DNA from: Streptomyces sp. NBC_00377
GTDB lineage: Bacteria > Actinomycetota > Actinomycetes > Streptomycetales > Streptomycetaceae
DNA: 64,000 bases
Direction of reading: 5' to 3'
Assembly: GCF_036075115.1 (NCBI RefSeq)
Contig: NZ_CP107958.1
Span: 3,844,001 to 3,908,000 of the forward strand
Position numbers and translations under genes: made by a program. Under the pieces are notes generated by a model. It did not search any database. It had not been told where the DNA came from and was given only the letters and a program-made list of their open reading frames with translations. Shown here in pieces: positions 59,555 to 64,000 of the stretch (positions are counted from its first letter, which is position 1; each line of letters begins with the position of its first letter).

Positions 59555-59686
59555 GATCAGAGAATACGGATCCCACACCCCTCGGGTTCGACGCGAACCG
59601 GACGACGGTCATGTCCTGTCCGGTTCTGCCAACTCCCCTTGCAGGACTGGCTTTGTACGACTGCCGGACGACTGGCTGAAGACTGA

Positions 59687-59760
59687 CTGCGGCTGCGGCT
59701 GCGGCTGCGGCTGCGGCTGCGGCCACCGGTTGCCGGTTGCCGGTTGCCGGTTGCCGGTTG
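59687..59760. repeat. Hexamer and heptamer microsatellites
   Basis: GGCTGC repeats run to 59722 from about 59691, then five exact CCGGTTG heptamers at 59726-59760. They lie in the 497-bp gap 59555-60051, which otherwise holds no gene that can be supported. Confidence 0.8.
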
Positions 59761-60051
59761 CGGAAGACGGTGGGACCGGCCGGGAGCCGATGGCCGGACC
59801 GGCCGGGGACCGGCGGGGCGATCGCGGGTCGGTGGCGGGCCGACTGGGGACGACGGCGGGTTTATCACGGCCCGCTGACGGCGAACCGGCGGTTGCCCGA
59901 CCCGGGGGAACGGCTTGCCGCCACATCGCCGGGTAGCGGATGGTTGACGGCCTCTGCACCGGTTGGCAACAACTTGGGATGCTACCTACCGCGATGACAG
60001 GTGGAGCGGTACCGTCCAGGTGTCCAGGGGGGACTTGATCGGGGGGTCAGG

Positions 60052-61137
60052 TTGAGCAGTGGGCGCATTCGTGTGCTGAGGCCGCAGGACCTCGGCGAGG
60101 GGGAGAGGGAGCGGTGGCGCGCGCTGCGTGCCGCGTCGGCGCTTCCGCGAAACCCCTTCATGGAACCGGAGTTCACCGACGCCGCGGGCCCGGTACGGCC
60201 GCACGCGCGCGTGGCGGTGGTGTACGAGGGGCGTGAGCCGGTCGGCTTCCTGCCCCACGAGCGGGGCCGGCTCGGTCAGGGCCGGGCACTCGCGTACGGC
60301 GTCGCCGACGCTCAGGGCGCGGTGCTGGCCCCGGGTCTCGGACTGAACGCCGGCGAACTGATGCGGGCGTGCGCCCTGTCGAGCTTCGCCTTCGACAACC
60401 TGGAGGCGGAACAGGGCCTGTTCACGCCGTACGCGGCCGAGGAGTACGCCTCCTATGTCATCGACGTCGAAAAGGGTTACGAGACCTACGAGTCCGTACT
60501 GCGTGCCCAGTCGCCCAAGTTCCTGAAGACGACGTTGGCCAAGGAGCGCAGGCTCGGCCGTCAGGTCGGGGAGTTGCGGTTCGTGTTCGACGAACGCGAT
60601 CCGGCCGCGCTGCGCACGCTCATGGCATGGAAGTCGGCGCAGTACCGCAGGACAGGCCGTCGCGACCGTTTCGCGCAGGAGTGGATCACCCGGCTCGTGT
60701 ACGCGCTCGCCGAGACGCGCGCACCGGAGTGCCGCGGCACGCTCTCCGTCCTCTACGCCGGCGGCCGGCCGATCGCCGCGCACTTCGGCCTGCGTTCGTC
60801 GACCGTCCTGGCCTGCTGGTTCCCTTCCTACGAACCGGAGTTCGCGAAGTTCTCGCCCGGCCTGGTGCTGCATCTGCGGATGGCCGAGTCGGCCGCCGCC
60901 GAGGGCATCGGCCTGCTCGACCTGGGGCGGGGCGCGGCCGAGTACAAGGACTCGCTGAAGACCGGGGAGATCCCCGTCTACGAGGGTGCGTGGTCGCGAC
61001 CGGGGGTGGGCGCGGCGCTCCACTGGCTCAGCCGTGAGCCGTCCCGCCGGGCACACCACTTCGTGCGCAACCGGCCCGGGCTCGCCGCGGCGGCCGCACG
61101 GACCCTGAAGAGTGCGGGCCGACTGCGCCGGTCGTGA
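60052..61137 (+). CDS. GNAT/FemAB-like acyltransferase
   Basis: This 361-aa protein has two GNAT-like halves typical of the BioF2/FemAB-like 'acetyltransferase 6' group (SPKFLKTTLAKERRLGR; RDRFAQEWITRLV; GIGLLDLGRGAAEYKDSLKTGEIPVYEG). Such proteins act in exopolysaccharide and cell-envelope clusters, transferring acyl or aminoacyl groups. TTG 60052 is chosen, with GGGGGG upstream and SSGRIRVLRPQDL following; GTG 60001 is possible. It overlaps or adjoins the glycosyltransferase gene, forming an operon. Confidence 0.78.
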   Translation: MSSGRIRVLRPQDLGEGERERWRALRAASALPRNPFMEPEFTDAAGPVRPHARVAVVYEGREPVGFLPHERGRLGQGRALAYGVADAQGAVLAPGLGLNAGELMRACALSSFAFDNLEAEQGLFTPYAAEEYASYVIDVEKGYETYESVLRAQSPKFLKTTLAKERRLGRQVGELRFVFDERDPAALRTLMAWKSAQYRRTGRRDRFAQEWITRLVYALAETRAPECRGTLSVLYAGGRPIAAHFGLRSSTVLACWFPSYEPEFAKFSPGLVLHLRMAESAAAEGIGLLDLGRGAAEYKDSLKTGEIPVYEGAWSRPGVGAALHWLSREPSRRAHHFVRNRPGLAAAAARTLKSAGRLRRS

Positions 61138-61253
61138 CGGTCACCCCCGCCACGACGCCCGGGCCCCGGCCCGGCGGGAACGGTGTGTCCGGTGAGCGCT
61201 TTCGGATCACGACGGTCAGCACGCTCAGGACGGTCATGAGACAAGGGGGGTTC

Positions 61254-62552
61254 ATGTCCCGCGCAAGAGGGGTGCAGCAGGAGATGCAGAGGTTCCTCGG
61301 CATCCGGCCCGTACAGGTCGCCGAGCTGGAGCTGGACGGCAGCGGTGTGCTGAGACCCGGTCCGGGCAGCCCTCCCGTCACGCCCGGTGAGGTGTTCGTG
61401 CTGGTCAGACGCGCGGGCCGACCGATAGGGACGCTGCTCGCGCAGGTTCCGGAGGGCACGGATCCGAAGTCGGTCCTCCTTGACCTGGCCGCTCGGAGGC
61501 ACGGAGACGCAGGACCTGCGGGTGGTCCGGCGCCTGCTCCGGCACGCGGTCCGGCCCGCGTGCCGTTCACCACGGTCGTCGTCGCCACCCGTGAGCGCGC
61601 CGAGAAGCTCGCGCATGCCCTCGACTCGCTGCTCGCGCAGGACCACCCGGACTTCGAGATCGTCGTCGTCGACAACGCGCGCGTGACGCACGCGACCCGG
61701 GACCTGGTGCGGCGCAAGTACGCCGAGCGTGTGCGGTACGTGACCGAACCGATGCCGGGGCTCGCCGTCGCGCACAACAAGGGCGTCGGGGCCGCCCGGG
61801 GCGAGGTGATCGCCTTCACCGACGACGACGTCGTGGCGGACCCGCGCTGGCTCACGGAACTCACCGCGCCCTTCACCGCCGACCCGGGTCTCGGCTGCGC
61901 CACCGGCCTCATCCTGCCGGCCCGGCTCGGCACCCCTGCCCAGGTCCTCCTGGAGAGCCACGGCGGCTTCGCCAAGGGCTTCACGGCCCGCACCTACGAC
62001 CCGAAGGAGCCGCCCGCCGACGAACCGCTGTTCCCGTTCACCGCCGGCCGCTTCGGCTCCGGCGCCAACATGGCCTTCCGTGCCGAGGTGCTGCGGGCGG
62101 TCGGCTGCTTCGACCCGGCGACCGGCGCGGGCACGCTCGCGCGAGGCGGCGACGACCTCTACGGGTTCGTCCGCGTCCTGGCCGACGGTCACCGGCTGCA
62201 CTACACCCCACGGGCCCTGGTCTGGCACCACCACCGTGAGACCTGGCGGGACCTGGAGACGCAGGCGTACGGCTACGGCGCCGGCCTCACCGCCTACCTC
62301 ACGGCGATCCTCGTCAACCGTCCCGGCCTGCTTCCCGCGTTCCTGGCCCGCCTGCCCCGGGGGATCGCCCACGCGCGGACGCTGACGGCCGGCAGGGAGG
62401 CGGGGGCCACGGCGGGCGGCTCGCCCGGCGGACACGACGACCGCAGCCACGCCTGGCCAGGCCGGCTGTCCCGGCTCCAGCGGCGCGGCATGCTCTACGG
62501 GCCGGTGGGCTACCTGCGGGCCAGGCGCGCGTGGCGAGGTGCAGCGCGATGA
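61254..62552 (+). CDS. GT2-family glycosyltransferase
   Basis: This 432-aa protein has a GT-A core from about residue 105 (FTTVVVATRERAEKLAHALDSLL), with nucleotide-sugar DxD in AFTDDDVVADP and the acceptor/base region GGDDLYGFVRV. An N-terminal region of ~100 residues is of unknown type. ATG 61254 has AAGGGGGG close by; GTG 61134, overlapping the previous stop, would add 40 low-complexity residues. It is coupled to the deacetylase gene by ATGA. The sugar and acceptor are unknown. Confidence 0.86.
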   Translation: MSRARGVQQEMQRFLGIRPVQVAELELDGSGVLRPGPGSPPVTPGEVFVLVRRAGRPIGTLLAQVPEGTDPKSVLLDLAARRHGDAGPAGGPAPAPARGPARVPFTTVVVATRERAEKLAHALDSLLAQDHPDFEIVVVDNARVTHATRDLVRRKYAERVRYVTEPMPGLAVAHNKGVGAARGEVIAFTDDDVVADPRWLTELTAPFTADPGLGCATGLILPARLGTPAQVLLESHGGFAKGFTARTYDPKEPPADEPLFPFTAGRFGSGANMAFRAEVLRAVGCFDPATGAGTLARGGDDLYGFVRVLADGHRLHYTPRALVWHHHRETWRDLETQAYGYGAGLTAYLTAILVNRPGLLPAFLARLPRGIAHARTLTAGREAGATAGGSPGGHDDRSHAWPGRLSRLQRRGMLYGPVGYLRARRAWRGAAR

Positions 62553-63427
62553 CGTCGTCCGCGCACAGAGCCGACGCGAACCACATCGACGGCAGCGGCA
62601 GCGGCAGCGGCAGCGGCAGTATCGGTGCCCGCGGGGTGGGCTGCATTCCGGTGTTCCTGTACCACGCGGTCATGGACGATCCGCCCGGCTGGATCGCCGA
62701 GTTCACCATCAGCCCGAAACAGTTCGGCGAGCACCTGGACGCCGTCGTGGACAGCGGCCGTACGCCCGTCACCATCAGCTCGCTCGCCGACCACCTCGCC
62801 GGGCGGGCGCCGCTGCCGTCCCGCCCGGTGCTGCTCACCTTCGACGACGGTTTCGCCGACCTGCCCGGCGCGACCGCCGAGGCCCTGGCCGGGCGCGGGC
62901 TGTCAGCGACCGCCTACCTCACCACCGGAGCGATCACGCGAGGCGGGCGCAGCCTGCTGCCGTCCGCTCCGATGATGACGCTGGAACAGGCGGCGGAACT
63001 CGAGCAACACGGAGTGGAGATCGGCAGCCACACCGTCACCCATGCGCAGCTGGACACCCTCGGGCCCAAGGCACTCGCGCACGAACTGCGTTCTTCGCGT
63101 TCGGTGTTGGAGGACGCCCTCGGGCATGACGTCCGCCATCTCGCCTACCCGCACGGCTACAACAGCGCTCGGGTACGGCGTATGGCGGCGGCCGTGGGCT
63201 ACGAGACGGCCACCGCGGTGCGGCACGCGCTCAGTTCGGACCGCGACGAGCACTACCGCATCGCCCGGCTGATCGTGCGCCGCAGCCACACCGTCGCCGA
63301 TGTCCAGGGCTGGCTGGCGGGCTCGGGCGCCCGGGTGGCCCCGTACCGCGACAGCCCCAGAACCGTCGGCTGGCGGTGGTACCGCCGCGCCCGCGCCGTC
63401 GTGCGGGGACCCGTGTTCGCCGGCTGA
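62549..63427 (+). CDS. Polysaccharide deacetylase (NodB domain)
   Basis: This 292-aa protein has the NodB motifs LLTFDDGFAD (Asp99, Asp100) and SHTVTHAQLDT (His161, His165), and a later HLAYPHGYNS. It removes acetyl groups from an N-acetylated sugar polymer. Residues 15-24 are a (Gly-Ser)5 run encoded by GGCAGC hexamers at 62591-62620. There is no clear signal peptide, so action may be on a cytoplasmic or membrane-linked glycan. Its ATG overlaps the glycosyltransferase stop. Confidence 0.88.
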   Translation: MTSSAHRADANHIDGSGSGSGSGSIGARGVGCIPVFLYHAVMDDPPGWIAEFTISPKQFGEHLDAVVDSGRTPVTISSLADHLAGRAPLPSRPVLLTFDDGFADLPGATAEALAGRGLSATAYLTTGAITRGGRSLLPSAPMMTLEQAAELEQHGVEIGSHTVTHAQLDTLGPKALAHELRSSRSVLEDALGHDVRHLAYPHGYNSARVRRMAAAVGYETATAVRHALSSDRDEHYRIARLIVRRSHTVADVQGWLAGSGARVAPYRDSPRTVGWRWYRRARAVVRGPVFAG

Positions 63428-63540
63428 GCGGAGGCCGAGCGAGCCGGTGAGGGGGCTGAGGCGGGCAGTCGAGTTCGACGATTTTGGTGTGAAAAGAAGA
63501 GAAAATTCCTATAGTTGGCATGGGGGAGGGGAGCCTCGAC

Positions 63541-64000
63541 GTGCAACAGAACGTACCTGTGCCGAGCACGCCCGCGCCGAGCACAGATTCAGGGAGCACG
63601 CCTTTACCGAGCACCGAGAGCAGTGAGCTGCCCACCCCCGACCGCTCCGCCGGACCGGGTCCTCCGAGCCGGACCACGGGCGGTGGCCGCAGACCCTGGC
63701 GGATCCCACGCCGTCCACCGGACGCCGCCCTGCTGACCCTGCTGCTCGCCGCCGGGCTGTGGGTGTACGCGCTGCCCCGCATCGGCTTCCGCGAGATGGG
63801 CGACTACGGCCTGCTGGACCGGCTGCCGGTCGCCTACTACCTCTCCCTGCTGGTCCTCACCGCGGGCTTCGTCCTCAGCCTGCGTCGCGCGGGCACCGCA
63901 CCCTGGTGGCCGGCCGCGCACTGTGCCGCGCTGCTCCTCGCACTGAAGGCGCCACCGGCGGTGCTGTACGACGCGGTGCGCTACCCGTGGGCCTCCAAGC
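63541..64000 (+). CDS. Large membrane protein, N-terminal part (cut by window end)
   Basis: GTG 63541 follows the ribosome site GGGAGGGGAG. The visible 153 residues have a disordered Pro/Ser/Thr N-terminus of about 65 residues, then membrane helices (AALLTLLLAAGLWVYALPRIGF, VAYYLSLLVLTAGFVLSL, HCAALLLAL...). The pattern suits a polytopic glycosyltransferase or polysaccharide polymerase, but the family cannot be named from this part. The gap 63428-63540 is AT-rich for this genome, with a likely -10 TATAGT at 63510-63515, suggesting its own promoter. Confidence 0.75.
   Translation, partial: MQQNVPVPSTPAPSTDSGSTPLPSTESSELPTPDRSAGPGPPSRTTGGGRRPWRIPRRPPDAALLTLLLAAGLWVYALPRIGFREMGDYGLLDRLPVAYYLSLLVLTAGFVLSLRRAGTAPWWPAAHCAALLLALKAPPAVLYDAVRYPWASK

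Overview
The window looks like a stretch of a Streptomyces chromosome. GC content is very high, third codon positions are GC-rich, GTG/TTG starts are common, and the gene content is typically streptomycete: two actinomycete integrative and conjugative elements (AICEs), a second, reduced nuo cluster, an S. griseus-type aminopeptidase and a c-di-AMP riboswitch ahead of a transglycosylase-like gene. The species cannot be named from sequence alone.

Bases 1-21202 hold two related AICEs in tandem, both pointing at one tRNA-Tyr(GTA) gene on the minus strand (21121-21202). Element 1 enters from the left already in progress and ends at an att core at 8795-8844. Element 2 fills 8795-21170 (about 12.3 kb). 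Both share the order [zinc-ribbon protein] - traB - candidate transfer locus - small membrane protein - 110-aa protein - terminator - DNA cytosine methyltransferase - prim-pol - 143/144-aa Cys/His protein - DUF3631 ATPase - GTAGCGG repeat array - xis - hairpin - int. Only element 2 shows its other end: a GNAT acetyltransferase and a GntR repressor read leftward, facing a rightward transfer operon across a regulatory gap with a paired operator-like sequence. The copies are near-identical in traB and parts of the prim-pol gene, diverged in int, and carry unrelated methyltransferases at the same position.

Bases 21203-25500 are chromosomal: a YajQ-family protein, a GlsB/YeaQ-type membrane protein, an APC permease, two perfect DnaA boxes, a YccF-like protein and an HtpX-like protease. 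Bases 25510-35992 (minus strand) form one translationally coupled nuo operon, nuoA-B-C-H-I-J-K-L-M-N. It lacks nuoD, E, F and G, and its NuoC carries a roughly 345-residue low-complexity tail. Divergent from it are two paralogous sensor kinases and a LuxR-type response regulator (36192-40086), then a 2-oxoacid:ferredoxin oxidoreductase pair (40363-43390). A ferredoxin source next to a complex I-like module without its NADH-input arm suggests a ferredoxin-fed respiratory branch. A polyprenyl diphosphate synthase (56248-57258), a possible menaquinone side-chain enzyme, lies nearby.

Bases 43500-59600 are mixed chromosomal genes: HxlR regulator/NAD(P)H-dependent SDR, RarD-like transporter, VOC protein, secreted M28 aminopeptidase, a Pro-rich TPR-like protein divergent from a P-loop-like protein, amidase, FMN reductase, a two-gene ABC exporter, a LolA-like membrane-anchored protein, the polyprenyl synthase, the riboswitch-controlled transglycosylase-like protein and a HAD phosphatase. 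Bases 60052-64000 begin an envelope-glycan operon (FemAB/GNAT-like protein, GT2 glycosyltransferase, polysaccharide deacetylase) followed by a membrane protein cut by the window end. The intergenic DNA holds several repeats that the genes do not explain, notably a 10-bp-period array at 46851-46970.
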